Positions 53,031 through 62,608 are shown, numbered from the stretch's first letter. The stretch is DNA of 64,000 nucleotides from Metaruminococcus_A sp964607135 (GCA_964607135.1 CAZSIV010000002.1:46361-110360); one strand, 5' to 3'. The notes: a model not told the origin generated them from the sequence alone. Program-made: numbers and translations.

Positions 53031-54534
53031 CCGGCGGCTTGTGCCGGCTCTCCGCCTTAAAAATTTCCCCATTCCAGTGGATTTCCACCGTGACCGGCTT
53101 GTCGCTCCTGACTGTGATTTGAGGGCGTTCCCCCTCTTCCCGCGCTGCGCAGAGCAGGTCGACCGACGCGCCGCCGAAGGGATAGTTTTCAATCCCGTGG
53201 CGCTCCGTCCGGTTGACATGCCAGACGATTTTTTCATGTTCGTCATCCGTCCGGATTCCCAGGACGTATTCGAACAGGACGGCAATCGGCGCAAGCCCTG
53301 TCCAGCCGACGAATTTCGGGCGGGAATGGCTGCCGCGGGCCGCGTCCTCCGGCGCGTAATTTTCCCAGAGGGTGCCGGTCTCGTTAAACACGCGGACGAC
53401 GTTTTCAAGGTGGTTGACCGCGATGTCGTAGGCGAGCTTTTCCTCCCCGACCCGGACAAGCCCCTTGAGCAGCATGTAGTTGGTCGGGGCCCAGACCGAG
53501 CCGCGCCAGTAGTCGCCGCCCGGGACATACCCTTCGGTGTCGGCCGAGATCGAGGGGATCAGGTGGGGCCTCCAAAATTCTTCCGGATTTTTCAGGTGGG
53601 CGAGGAAGGGCTCCAGCCGTTCGGCCGGCACGATGTCGGCCAGCAGCGCCCAATAGGAGCCGATCGTCTTGACATGGTTGAGGGAGCCGTCCCGCCACCT
53701 GTCGAAATAAAAGGCGTCCCGGTCGTCCCAGAGAGTTCCGTTGATAAAAGCGGTCAGGGAATCGATTTCCTTCTCCAGTTCAGCCACATCGCTTTCCCGG
53801 CGGAGCACCCCCGCCATTTTAACGAGGTATTTCGCCGAGATCACCGCCTGGATGCAGGCGTCCGCCCAGGCCATATGCCCGTGGGAAAACATGACGTTGT
53901 AGCCGGGCTGGAGCCTTGGCATGTTGTCCATCCCGCAGCCCCAGCCGGAGGAATAATAGGAGCCGTCGGGCCAGGTGCGGTTCTCCTTCATCCAGAGATG
54001 GTAGGCGAGGATCGGGTCGAAGACCCGTCCCAGCCGTTCCAGGTCTTTGGTCTGCTCGTAGTACTGCCATTCACTCCAGGCGAGGATGTTCGGCCCGGTG
54101 GAGGAAGGGTCGTACCGGTGGAAGCTTTCGCCGAGTTCCTCCTCCCAGAGCTCCCGGCAGATGAATCCGTCCGGATACTGGCGGGCATACATGTTGTCGA
54201 GCGACTTCTGGAAGTTGAAGACCCGTGCCGCGTACCGACCGTACATCGCAATAAAGGCCGTATCCCACATGAAGAGACAGCCGTTAAAGGCGGTGTCGAT
54301 GAAGTTCGAAACAAATCCCGCCTCCGGGCTGGGCCTGCGCAGGTTGCTGAAAGCCGTCTGCCAGGCGTAGTCATAGCAGACGATTGCGTCACCGTGCCCG
54401 TCCCAGACCGGACGGGGCAGCTTATCCCGGCTCTCCTCATAAGAAGGAATGGGGGCGTTCTCCGGCGCCCGGCCGATAAAGGCGTTGCGTTTGACGTAGG
54501 GGCATTCGCCGTAGGTTTGATAGGTGATTCCCAT
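53014..54534 (-). CDS. GH63-like (alpha/alpha)6-barrel glycoside hydrolase
   Basis: 506 residues, no signal peptide. Barrel segments 'F-M-W-D-T-A-F-I-A' near residue 90 (candidate acid Asp), 'R-Q-Y-P-D-G-F-I-C-R-E', 'Y-W-R-G-S-V-W-A-P-T-N-Y' and 'L-W-E-N-Y-A-P-E' near residue 404 (candidate base Glu) match GH63/mannosylglycerate-hydrolase-like enzymes. It should cleave alpha-linked sugars in the cytoplasm. Last gene of the six-gene minus-strand operon with the tandem esterases. Confidence 0.8.
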   Translation of the reverse strand: MGITYQTYGECPYVKRNAFIGRAPENAPIPSYEESRDKLPRPVWDGHGDAIVCYDYAWQTAFSNLRRPSPEAGFVSNFIDTAFNGCLFMWDTAFIAMYGRYAARVFNFQKSLDNMYARQYPDGFICRELWEEELGESFHRYDPSSTGPNILAWSEWQYYEQTKDLERLGRVFDPILAYHLWMKENRTWPDGSYYSSGWGCGMDNMPRLQPGYNVMFSHGHMAWADACIQAVISAKYLVKMAGVLRRESDVAELEKEIDSLTAFINGTLWDDRDAFYFDRWRDGSLNHVKTIGSYWALLADIVPAERLEPFLAHLKNPEEFWRPHLIPSISADTEGYVPGGDYWRGSVWAPTNYMLLKGLVRVGEEKLAYDIAVNHLENVVRVFNETGTLWENYAPEDAARGSHSRPKFVGWTGLAPIAVLFEYVLGIRTDDEHEKIVWHVNRTERHGIENYPFGGASVDLLCAAREEGERPQITVRSDKPVTVEIHWNGEIFKAESRHKPPVTPPG

Positions 54535-54568
54535 TTTTACCGCTCCTCGCTGCCTTGTGGTGGTTCCG

Positions 54569-55318
54569 TTATTTCATCCCGTCCAGGAGCTCCCGGATGA
54601 GCTTGCCCATCCGCTCCCGGTGGTAGTTGATGACCTTCCAGCCGTTCTCCTCCGTCCCGACGACCCGGGGGTCTTCCCCGAACATCCCGAGCGGCCAGCC
54701 CTCTTCCGGCAGGTTTTCCATGTGAACCAGCTCCGGGTACAGGGCGCGGGTGATCATCGTCTCGTTCCCCGCCGCGTGATCGGACATATAGCCCTTCATC
54801 TCGGGGGTGTTTTCCATATAGCAGGTGATGACCTTGATCCCGTAGGCTTCCTCCAGCTTTTCCTTGTTCTTTTCCGCCCAGATGATCGACGGGCCGTGGC
54901 CGTGCATGACGGCGAGCTTGAACCCGGCGCGGGCGAGCTGCTTGACGATGGAGAAGACCATCGCGGAAAACAGCTCTTCATCCATGTAGTAGATGCTCCC
55001 CGGGAGCTGCTGGGTCGGGTAGGCCATAAAGCTTTCGGGGTCTTTTTCAAACCAGAAATCCATCCCGTAGTATTCGGTGCCGTCCGGCTCGATCTTCTTG
55101 GCGTCCGGCGCGCAGAAGAGCATCGGCAGAACGATGCCGCCCACATCCTCGGCCAGCATCCCGAACAGCTCCTCCGACTGGATGCCGTCCGCCCCGAGCG
55201 GGAGATGCGCCCCGTGCCATTCGATGGTTCCCAGCGGCAGGTAGGCGACCGGCGCCTGGGCGAGCCGCTCCTTGAAGGCGGCGGGGGTGATGTATTTATA
55301 CTGCACTTCTTTTTTCAT
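54569..55318 (-). CDS. Creatininase-family amidohydrolase
   Basis: 249 residues from the ATG that follows GGAGAAAGACC. 'Y-L-P-L-G-T-I-E-W-H-G-A-H-L-P-L-G-A-D-G' near residues 23-42 holds the Glu, His and Asp metal ligands of the creatininase fold; 'H-G-H-G' and 'E-M-T-I' equivalents appear further on. Family members open cyclic amides or deformylate. Inside a glycan-esterase operon its substrate may be an amide-linked sugar modification; that is inference. Confidence 0.82.
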   Translation of the reverse strand: MKKEVQYKYITPAAFKERLAQAPVAYLPLGTIEWHGAHLPLGADGIQSEELFGMLAEDVGGIVLPMLFCAPDAKKIEPDGTEYYGMDFWFEKDPESFMAYPTQQLPGSIYYMDEELFSAMVFSIVKQLARAGFKLAVMHGHGPSIIWAEKNKEKLEEAYGIKVITCYMENTPEMKGYMSDHAAGNETMITRALYPELVHMENLPEEGWPLGMFGEDPRVVGTEENGWKVINYHRERMGKLIRELLDGMK

Positions 55319-55378
55319 GGTCTTTCTCCTTCCGGACAAAACGCCCGCCGTTTTCTTCGGCGGGCGCCGTCTCTTTTA

Positions 55379-56326
55379 TTATTTCATGACCTCTTTAAGC
55401 CAGTCGGTCACCCGCTTCATGTTGTCGAGGCTCTCGAAGACAAAGCTCCCGTGCCCCTGGTTGTGGAGCAGGTCGAGGGTGACCTTTTCCTCCCCGATCA
55501 CGTCGGAGAGCGCCTTGTCGAAGTCGATCGACTGGAGAACGGGGACGAGGGGATCCTTCGTCCCGTGCTGGATCAGGAAGGGCGGGCAGTCCTCGGTGAT
55601 ATAGGTCGCGGGGGAAAACTCTTTGACGAGGGCCGGAAATTCCTCCGGGGTGCAGTTGAACACCGCCTTCATGTGCTCGGAAAAAACAGGCCCGGCCTGC
55701 TGCGCGTCGGTGTAAACCCCCAGCGCCTCGAAGTCTTTCGCCGTGCGGTCGACCCAGATCGGCCCGTACCAGTCGACCACCGCCTGCACCGATTCGTCGA
55801 CGTCCGGATTGCCGAGCGCGCGGTCGGTCAACTCGGGCCGGTTTGCGGAGGTTCCCGCAAGAGCCGCCAGATGGCCGCCCGCGGAGCCGCCGAAAACAGC
55901 GATCCGGTTCGGGTCGAGAGAGTATTTACCGGCGTTCGCCCGGACAAACCGGATGGCCGCCTTGACGTCGTGGATCTGCGCCGGATGGGGATGCTCCGGC
56001 GCCAGCCGGTACCGGATCGACGCGACCGCGAACCCAAAGGGGAGCGCCCGCATCCCGCTGTGCACCTCGAGGTAGTTTTTGTCGCCCTCCACCCAGCCGC
56101 CGCCGTGGATCATGACGATGACCGGGAAGGGGCCATCCCCTTCGTTCGGCAGGTAGATGTCCACCAGCTCGTCTTCGAGCGGGCCGTAGGGGACATCGAG
56201 CCATTTCCGCTTGATTTCGGAGTGGTCGACTACGATTTTGAGCTGTGCCTCCATCTCGGCGGAAAGGGGAGTGTAAACCGTCACCGGGCCGTTGACGGTC
56301 TGAAAGGTTTTCTTTTTTCTCGGCAT
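55379..56326 (-). CDS. Tandem acetyl-esterase-like alpha/beta-hydrolase 1
   Basis: 315 residues. Oxyanion motif H-G-G-G-W near residue 75, nucleophile G-G-S-A-G-G-H near residue 148, acid Asp in 'G-T-K-D-P-L-V-P', and base His in 'N-Q-G-H-G-S-F'. The esterase/lipase family includes acetylxylan and feruloyl-type esterases. It is closest by eye to copy 2, sharing long identical runs in the C-terminal half. Cytoplasmic, as there is no signal peptide. Confidence 0.88.
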   Translation of the reverse strand: MPRKKKTFQTVNGPVTVYTPLSAEMEAQLKIVVDHSEIKRKWLDVPYGPLEDELVDIYLPNEGDGPFPVIVMIHGGGWVEGDKNYLEVHSGMRALPFGFAVASIRYRLAPEHPHPAQIHDVKAAIRFVRANAGKYSLDPNRIAVFGGSAGGHLAALAGTSANRPELTDRALGNPDVDESVQAVVDWYGPIWVDRTAKDFEALGVYTDAQQAGPVFSEHMKAVFNCTPEEFPALVKEFSPATYITEDCPPFLIQHGTKDPLVPVLQSIDFDKALSDVIGEEKVTLDLLHNQGHGSFVFESLDNMKRVTDWLKEVMK

Positions 56327-56342
56327 TGCTTTTCTCTCCTTT

Positions 56343-57287
56343 CTATTTCATGGCTTCTCTGAGCCAGTCGGTGATCCGTTTGATGTTGTCGAAGCTCTCA
56401 CAGACGAGGCTCCCGTGCCCCTGGTTGTGGAGCAGGTCGAGGGTGACTTTTTCCTCCCCGATCACGTCGGAGAGCGCCTTGTCGAAGTCGATCGACTGGA
56501 GGATGGGCACCGTGGTGTCCGCCGTTCCGTGCTGGATCAAAAAAGGCGGGCAGTCTTTCGTGATGTAGGCCGCGGGGGAGAATGCGGCCGCCTTTTCCGG
56601 GAGCTCCTCCGGCGTGCACTGGAGCAGCGCGCAGAGCCACTCCTCCCTAGAGGCCGCCTGCTGCGCGTCGGTGTAAACCCCCAGCGCCTCGAAGTCTTTC
56701 GCCGTCCGGTCGACCCAGATCGGCCCGTACCAGTCGACCACCGCCTGCACCGATTCATCGACGTCCGGGTTGCCGAGCGAGCGGTCGGTCAGCTCCGGGA
56801 CATGGGGTGCAGTGCCGGCAAGGGCCGCCAGATGGCCGCCCGCGGAGCCGCCCCATGTGGCGATCCGGTTCGGGTCGAGCCCGTACTTTTCGGCGTTCGC
56901 CCGCAGGAAGCGGATGGCGGCCTTGACGTCCTGAATCTGGGCCGGGTGGGGATGCTCCGGCCCGAGGCGGTAGTTGATCGACGCGACGGCAAAGCCGAAG
57001 GCGACCGACTTGATCCCGCCGTTCGGCTCCCAGTAGGTCTTGTCCCCGTCGCACCAGCCGCCGCCGTGGATCATGACGATGACCGGGAAGGGGCCATCCC
57101 CTTCGTTCGGGAAATAGAGATCCAGTACTTCCTCCTTGAGGGGCCCATAGGGGAGGTCGATGATCTTCCGTTTGATCCAGGAGCGGTCGCACTGGACGCG
57201 GAGGGTGTTCTGGAAGTCGATGCTGATCGGGACGTTCGCCGTCACCGGGCCGTTCGGGGTTTGAAAAGTCTGTTTTTTTCTCGGCAT
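56343..57287 (-). CDS. Tandem acetyl-esterase-like alpha/beta-hydrolase 2
   Basis: 314 residues with complete H-G-G-G-W, G-G-S-A-G-G-H, Asp ('T-A-D-T-T-V-P') and His ('G-H-G-S-L') motifs. The N-terminal 20 residues (M-P-R-K-K-Q-T-F-Q-T) are nearly the same in copies 1-3, showing recent duplication. The gap to copy 1 is 16 bases, with AGGAG sites embedded in the preceding stop region. Confidence 0.88.
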   Translation of the reverse strand: MPRKKQTFQTPNGPVTANVPISIDFQNTLRVQCDRSWIKRKIIDLPYGPLKEEVLDLYFPNEGDGPFPVIVMIHGGGWCDGDKTYWEPNGGIKSVAFGFAVASINYRLGPEHPHPAQIQDVKAAIRFLRANAEKYGLDPNRIATWGGSAGGHLAALAGTAPHVPELTDRSLGNPDVDESVQAVVDWYGPIWVDRTAKDFEALGVYTDAQQAASREEWLCALLQCTPEELPEKAAAFSPAAYITKDCPPFLIQHGTADTTVPILQSIDFDKALSDVIGEEKVTLDLLHNQGHGSLVCESFDNIKRITDWLREAMK

Positions 57288-57302
57288 TGTTTTTTCTCCT
57301 TT

Positions 57303-58253
57303 CTATTTCATGGCTTCTCTGAGCCAATCGGTGATCCGCTTGATGTTGTCGTAGCTTTCGAAGACGAGGCTTCCATGCCCCTGGTTATGGAGCAGGTCGA
57401 GGGTGACCTTTTCCTCCCCGACCACCTCTGTGAGGGCTTTGTCAAACCGGATCGACTGGAGGATGGGCACCATCGTGTCCGCCGTCCCATGCTGGATCAG
57501 AAAGGGCGGACAATCCTTGGTGATGTACGAAATCGGAGAAAACGCCTTCGCATGGAGCGGAACCTCCTCCGGGGCGCAATGAAACACTTTGCAGGCGATC
57601 GAATCGCTGCCGGCGTCCCCCTGGAGCGCGTCGGTAAAAACGTTCAGCGCCTCGAAATCCTGATTCATAAGGTCGATCCGGGTGGGGCCGTACCAGTCGA
57701 CCACCGCCTGCACCGATTCGTCGACGTCCGGGTTGCCCAGCGAGCGATCGGTCAGCTCGGAACGGTTCGCGGAGGTGCCCGCCAGGCTGACTAGGTGCCC
57801 TCCCGCCGACGCGCCCCAAAGGGCGACCTTCCCGGCGTCGAGATTGTACTTCTCCGCGTTTGCTTTGATAAAACGGATCGCGGCTTTGACGTCGTGAATC
57901 TGGGCCGGATGGGGGAACTCGGGCGCCAGCCGGTAGCGAACTGAAGCCACGGCGAACCCGAACCGGACGGCCTTAAAGCCGCTGTGGAACTCCCAGTAAT
58001 CCTTGTCCCCGTTGATCCAGCCGCCGCCGTGGACAAAGATGACGACCGGAAAGGGCCCATCCCCCTCGTTCGGCAGGTAGAGGTCGAGAACCTCATTTTT
58101 CGCATCGGGGCCGTAGGGAAGGTCGATCCATTTCCGTTTGATGTCGGACGAATCGATGAGGATTCGCATAGAGTTTTCAAACTCGTAGCTGAGCGGGACG
58201 TTTGCCGTGATCGGGCCGTCTGGGGTTTGAAAGGTCTGTTTTTTTCTCGGCAT
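57303..58253 (-). CDS. Tandem acetyl-esterase-like alpha/beta-hydrolase 3
   Basis: 316 residues; all catalytic motifs are present (H-G-G-G-W, G-A-S-A-G-G-H, T-A-D-T-M-V-P, G-H-G-S-L). The nucleophile elbow has G-A-S instead of G-G-S. The cap region around residues 180-230 is the most divergent part against copies 1 and 2, where substrate choice is usually set. Confidence 0.88.
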   Translation of the reverse strand: MPRKKQTFQTPDGPITANVPLSYEFENSMRILIDSSDIKRKWIDLPYGPDAKNEVLDLYLPNEGDGPFPVVIFVHGGGWINGDKDYWEFHSGFKAVRFGFAVASVRYRLAPEFPHPAQIHDVKAAIRFIKANAEKYNLDAGKVALWGASAGGHLVSLAGTSANRSELTDRSLGNPDVDESVQAVVDWYGPTRIDLMNQDFEALNVFTDALQGDAGSDSIACKVFHCAPEEVPLHAKAFSPISYITKDCPPFLIQHGTADTMVPILQSIRFDKALTEVVGEEKVTLDLLHNQGHGSLVFESYDNIKRITDWLREAMK

Positions 58254-58287
58254 GATGCTTCATCCTAATCAAATCATAATCGACGCT

Positions 58288-59211
58288 TTATTTTAAGTAT
58301 TTGTCCAGGAAACGGAAGACGCGCCGTAAATTTTCATCCGAGCCGAAGGCGTCCCCGCCGTGCTCCGCCCCCTCCAGGATGTCGAGCTCCACCTTTTCCG
58401 GGCCGATGACCGCGCGGAGGGCGGCGGCAAAATCGGTCGCCTGCTCGAGCGGCACCAGGTCGTCCCGGGTGCCGTGCTGGATCAAAAAGGGCGGGCAGTC
58501 GGGTGTGATGTAGCGGCTGGCGCAGAATTCGCGGAATTTTTCGGGGAGTTCCTCGTTGGTACAGCCAAAGAGCTGGCGGTGAAGCGCGTGCGGATCAGCC
58601 GCAAAGGATGCCCGCCGCGGGAAGGCCCCGGGTTTTGCGAACTGTTCGTCCGTTTTGCTGAAATCGATCCCGCCGTACCAGTCGACCACCGCTGCAACCC
58701 GCTCGGACTGCTCCGGGTTCCCCATTGTGCGGTCGGTCAGGACTTCCTTGTCGGCGGTTGTCGCCGCAAGGCAGGAAAGGGCGGCCCCAGCCGAACCGCC
58801 CCAGAGCGCGATTTTATCCGGCAGGAGCCCGTATTCGGCGGCGTGGGCTTTGACGAACCGGACGGCCGCCTTGACGTCGTTGATCTGGGCCGGATGAGGG
58901 GCCTGCTGGGAGTAGCGGTAATTCATCGAAACGACGGCGTAGCCGTAATCCAGCGCTTTGACAACCGCCTTGAATTCGCCGTAGGTTTTGTCGCCGGAGC
59001 GGAACCCGCCGCCGTAGATGCAGAAGGCGACCGGGAACGGCCCCTCTTTGCCGTTGGGGTGGTAGATGTCCAGAACCTGGCGCTCGTGCGGAACGCCGTC
59101 CACATAAGGGATGTCGAGCCACTTTTTCCGAATGTAGCTCGTATCGAGGGGAATTTCGCGGGGGTCACGGATTTTTTCGGGATCGGCGGTAAATGCTGGC
59201 ATGTCTTTCAT
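58288..59211 (-). CDS. Tandem esterase-like alpha/beta-hydrolase 4 (divergent)
   Basis: 307 residues, first gene of the operon. The nucleophile region is G-G-S-A-G-A-A and the oxyanion motif is I-Y-G-G-G-F, with Tyr where copies 1-3 have His. Asp ('R-D-D-L-V-P') and His ('A-E-H-G-G-D') are kept. It is clearly homologous but older than the other three, and its altered oxyanion loop suggests a different ester or slower catalysis. ATG 59202 is an alternative start. Confidence 0.85.
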   Translation of the reverse strand: MKDMPAFTADPEKIRDPREIPLDTSYIRKKWLDIPYVDGVPHERQVLDIYHPNGKEGPFPVAFCIYGGGFRSGDKTYGEFKAVVKALDYGYAVVSMNYRYSQQAPHPAQINDVKAAVRFVKAHAAEYGLLPDKIALWGGSAGAALSCLAATTADKEVLTDRTMGNPEQSERVAAVVDWYGGIDFSKTDEQFAKPGAFPRRASFAADPHALHRQLFGCTNEELPEKFREFCASRYITPDCPPFLIQHGTRDDLVPLEQATDFAAALRAVIGPEKVELDILEGAEHGGDAFGSDENLRRVFRFLDKYLK

Positions 59212-59793
59212 CCTTTCCGAGACTGTTATTATTGTTAAAGAGGAAAATTCTTATTTTTCATTCTATCACAACCGTGAAAGAGGCGCAATCGGATGCCGAA
59301 TATTTTAGCGCCGCTTAGACAAAACAATCGGAGTACCATGATGTGCCGCAGGGCGGATTTACTGCTTTGCAGGACGATAGCCCGGTCACTGATAAAGCGT
59401 TTGTGCGCGGCTGTGCTCACCGGGACTGTCCGGCGTTGCCTCCGTCAATCGAGAGCGGATTGATTCGACAAATTTATGTAAAATTCAAAAAAAGCCTAGG
59501 CGAAATCCATGCTTTATGGTACAATAACCGCAGAGCGGCTATGATGTTTCGTTTCATGGCCAAAGCTTCTGCGCCGTGAGTACAGGCAGAGCCTGCAAAG
59601 GCGGAGGAAATCTTGATCGTTCCTGTTTTGCACGGCCGTACGCGCGGAACGGAATTAAGATGTCATCCGGGACAGTGCCGGCGGTTCCACTTTGCAGATT
59701 CCGTCGTTGGATCGCGGACTTCCCAATTTCCGGATGTTAAAATAGAGAACGTTTTTGATTAAATCATCTAAAATCGATCGGTGGGGGTAGTAT
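59212..59793. other. Gene-free gap between the esterase operon and the Na/Pi transporter
   Basis: About 580 bases. The short open frames lack ribosome binding sites. AT-rich sequence at 59,220-59,275 probably holds the operon promoter, but I cannot fix boxes with confidence; nothing repetitive is visible. Confidence 0.5.
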
Positions 59794-61611
59794 ATGGACT
59801 GGTTCAACCTGATTGTTTCGCTTGGCGGGGGGCTGGCCCTCTTCCTGTTTGGAATGAACGTCTTGAGCAACAGCCTGGAAAAGCTTTCCGGCGGCCGGAT
59901 GGAAAAGACTTTGGAAAAGCTGACCAACAGCGTTTGGAAGGGCGTTTTATTGGGGGCGCTGGTCACTGCGGTGATTCAGAGCTCAACGGCGACCACGATG
60001 ATTGTGGTCGGTCTGGTCAACGCGGGGATTTTAAAGCTCCGTTCCTGCATCGGCGTCATCATGGGCGCCAACATCGGGACGACGATTACCGCCCAGATTC
60101 TGCGGATCGGCGGCTTCGAAAGCGATGCGAATGCAAACTTTTTTATGAACCTGCTCAAGCCGACCACCCTCGCTCCGATCATCGCGGTGATCGGCATCGT
60201 CTTCCTCATGGCGGGGAAGCGGGCGAAATACAAGGACATCGGAACCATCATGCTGGGGTTTGCGGTTCTCTTTACCGGGATGTTCACAATGGAGGAGGCG
60301 GTCGGGCCGCTGGCGGAGGTTCCCGCCTTTTCGCAGGCCTTTGCAACGCTGCAAAATCCCTTTTTGGGGATTCTGGCGGGCATCGTCGTCACGGTTATCA
60401 TTCAGAGCTCTTCTGCATCCGTCGGTATTTTGCAGGCGCTTTCGGCAACCGGGGCGATTACATACGCATCCGCTGTCCCGATCATTCTGGGGCAGAATAT
60501 CGGAACCTGCCTGACGACGGCTCTGCTCGCGAGCATCGGCGCCTCAAAAAACGCCAAGCGCACGGCGATCGTCCATTGTTATTTCAATATCATCGGCTCG
60601 ATTTTGTTCTTAGCCGTCGTTTACACCATCCAGTCTACGATCGGGTTCCCCTTCTGGTTTGACGCGGTGGATAAAGGCGGGATCGCGAATTTCCACACCA
60701 TCTTCAATGTCTCCGTCACCCTGGTGTTCATCCCGTTTGCCGGGCTTTTGGAGAAGCTGGCGAAGTTTACGATCCGCGGGGACGACGAAGACGGCGCCGA
60801 CGGCGAAACAAGCCTGCTCGACGAACGGCTGCTTGTCTCCCCCGGCCTTGCGCTGGCCCAGTGTATGACCCTTCTCAAACGGATGGCCGGCTTTGCCAGG
60901 CAGAATCTTTTAGATGCGATGGCGCTTTTTCCCAAATTTGACAAAAAAGGCTTTGACCGGGTGATGGAGCAGGAGGAAATCATCGACCGGATCCAAGACC
61001 GTTTGGATAACTACCTGCAAAAGATGACGGATGAGCGGGAACTGACCGACAGCGAAAGCAGGCAGATCACCTACCTGCTTCACCTGGTTTCAGAAATTGA
61101 ACGGATCGGCGACTATGCGGTCAATATCGCCGACCGGGCGGACATGTGCCAAAACCGTGGAACCAAGTTCTCGCAGAAGGGTATGGCGGAGATGAAGACG
61201 ATGTTCACTGCCGTCGAAGAGATCGTCACGATTACGGCATCCAGCGTGGAGAATACCGACGTCAAGTCCGCGCTGTTGGTCGAGCCGCTTGAGCAGACCA
61301 TCGACGTGCTGGAGGAAGCCCTGAAATCGAAGCATATCCAGAGGATCAAAAAGGGCAAATGCTCCGTCGACGCCGGGATCATCTTTTTGGAGACCATCGC
61401 CGACCTGGAGCGTGTGGCGGACCACTGCTCCAACATCGCGGTTTACGTCATCGGGGACAATCGGCTCAGCGCCGAGCGCAGCCTGATGATCGAAGGAGAG
61501 GTAAACCAGCACGCATTCCTGCACCGGATGCATGAAGAGGGCGGCACGGTTTATGAAAACGCGATGAAAATGTTTATGGAAAAATATGTAACGCCGTTGA
61601 AAAAAGAGTGA
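59794..61611 (+). CDS. Na+/phosphate cotransporter family protein with PhoU domain
   Basis: 605 residues. Two inverted repeats each carry the Q-S-S motif: 'V-I-Q-S-S-T-A-T-T' near residue 65 and 'I-I-Q-S-S-S-A-S-V' near residue 206, the marks of NptA/SLC34-like transporters. About eight membrane helices end near residue 325; residues 370-590 form PhoU-like helical bundles (E-I-E-R-I-G-D-Y-A, D-L-E-R-V-A-D-H-C). It likely imports or balances phosphate. The next gene overlaps its stop. Confidence 0.92.
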   Translation: MDWFNLIVSLGGGLALFLFGMNVLSNSLEKLSGGRMEKTLEKLTNSVWKGVLLGALVTAVIQSSTATTMIVVGLVNAGILKLRSCIGVIMGANIGTTITAQILRIGGFESDANANFFMNLLKPTTLAPIIAVIGIVFLMAGKRAKYKDIGTIMLGFAVLFTGMFTMEEAVGPLAEVPAFSQAFATLQNPFLGILAGIVVTVIIQSSSASVGILQALSATGAITYASAVPIILGQNIGTCLTTALLASIGASKNAKRTAIVHCYFNIIGSILFLAVVYTIQSTIGFPFWFDAVDKGGIANFHTIFNVSVTLVFIPFAGLLEKLAKFTIRGDDEDGADGETSLLDERLLVSPGLALAQCMTLLKRMAGFARQNLLDAMALFPKFDKKGFDRVMEQEEIIDRIQDRLDNYLQKMTDERELTDSESRQITYLLHLVSEIERIGDYAVNIADRADMCQNRGTKFSQKGMAEMKTMFTAVEEIVTITASSVENTDVKSALLVEPLEQTIDVLEEALKSKHIQRIKKGKCSVDAGIIFLETIADLERVADHCSNIAVYVIGDNRLSAERSLMIEGEVNQHAFLHRMHEEGGTVYENAMKMFMEKYVTPLKKE

Positions 61612-62507
61612 GGCGACAGTTTGGATTGAGAAGAATTTTTAAGAAGCGGCTGTTCGATCTCTTTGCGTTGGGGATCGCCGCGGCGGCTATTCTGATTTCT
61701 TTGTCTGCCGCCTGTAATCTTGACGGATCGAGTCGGGAGAAAACTGATTCTGGGGCCCTGTCCTCTGTTTCAGAGATTTCGGAGCTTTCGTCGGCAGAGT
61801 CAAGCGAGCCCTTTTCCACGAGTTCCGAACCATCCTTTTCCGTTTCAGAAGCTCCACAAGCAGCGCCAAATAGTTCCTCTTCGGCGAGTCCCAAACCGCC
61901 CTCTGAGCCTTCGCAGCCTGTTCACCAGGGCGGTTCGTCCGCTCCGGCTCCCGCATCTGCGGCGGCCGGGGACGACTATTTCAGCGATGCGCTCTTTATC
62001 GGGGATTCTTTGACAAACGGCCTTTATCTTTACGGCGACATCCGCACGGCGGCGTATTGTTATGAGACCAGCGCGTCGACAGCCGGGATTTTCAGCGCGA
62101 CCCCGCTCGACTCGATGCTGCGGTCGAAACGTTACGGCAAAATTTATATCCTGCTTGGCATCAATGAGGTGGGCGGCGATTTGGCGCGGTATCTCGACAA
62201 TTACAGAAGTGTTCTGCGGAAGATTCGCGCTGCCCAGCCCGATGCGATTGTGTATATTCAGACCCTCCTGCCGACCAATCCTTCGATGACCTGGAGTCCG
62301 TCGGCTTTCTCCGTCCGGAATGTGACCGAGAAAAACCGGGGGCTGAAACAGCTTGCGGAAGAGGAAGGCGCGTACCTTTTAGACCTCTATTCCGTCTATG
62401 CCGACGAGAACGGGGAGATGCCCGCCGCGTATTGCAGGGACGGCGTCCACCCTTATGAAGCGTACTATAAAAATTGGTGCGATTATCTGCGCACCCATAC
62501 GGTTTGA
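61608..62507 (+). CDS. Exported SGNH/GDSL hydrolase
   Basis: 299 residues from GTG 61608, overlapping the transporter stop by four bases (a downstream TTG is possible). A basic, hydrophobic N-terminus ends in A-A-C (weak lipobox), followed by a Ser/Pro-rich linker (about residues 40-120) and an SGNH domain. Ser lies in 'F-I-G-D-S-L-T-N-G', Asn in 'L-L-G-I-N-E-V-G', and Asp/His in 'D-G-V-H-P'. Such enzymes remove acyl groups from wall polymers or glycans at the cell surface. Confidence 0.85.
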   Translation: MRRQFGLRRIFKKRLFDLFALGIAAAAILISLSAACNLDGSSREKTDSGALSSVSEISELSSAESSEPFSTSSEPSFSVSEAPQAAPNSSSSASPKPPSEPSQPVHQGGSSAPAPASAAAGDDYFSDALFIGDSLTNGLYLYGDIRTAAYCYETSASTAGIFSATPLDSMLRSKRYGKIYILLGINEVGGDLARYLDNYRSVLRKIRAAQPDAIVYIQTLLPTNPSMTWSPSAFSVRNVTEKNRGLKQLAEEEGAYLLDLYSVYADENGEMPAAYCRDGVHPYEAYYKNWCDYLRTHTV

Positions 62508-62572
62508 TCGGATTCAAAAACGATTTTCGGCGGCGACCCGATCCATTCGGGGTTGCCGGCCGATCAAATGAA

Positions 62573-62608
62573 AAAAGCCGGATGGAAGCGAGCCCATCCA
62601 GCTTTTTA
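62573..62608 (+). terminator. Intrinsic terminator after the SGNH hydrolase
   Basis: AAAAGCCGGATGG / CCATCCAGCTTTT stem with one mismatch, followed by T's. Confidence 0.8.

Noticed and set aside
52879..54600. 573-codon plus-strand open frame opposite the GH63-like gene
   Set aside because: Low-complexity Val/Pro/Arg/Gly/Asp composition typical of antisense frames; starts inside the SLOG gene without a ribosome binding site.
54524..56362. 612-codon plus-strand open frame opposite the creatininase and esterase 1 genes
   Set aside because: Antisense shadow spanning two real genes and the gap between them; no domain can be recognised.
56415..57794. 459-codon plus-strand open frame opposite esterases 2 and 3
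   Set aside because: Antisense shadow across two paralogues with repeated composition; no start signal.
59343..59579. 78-codon frame between the esterase operon and the Na/Pi gene
   Set aside because: No ribosome binding site and no protein-like pattern; treated as intergenic.
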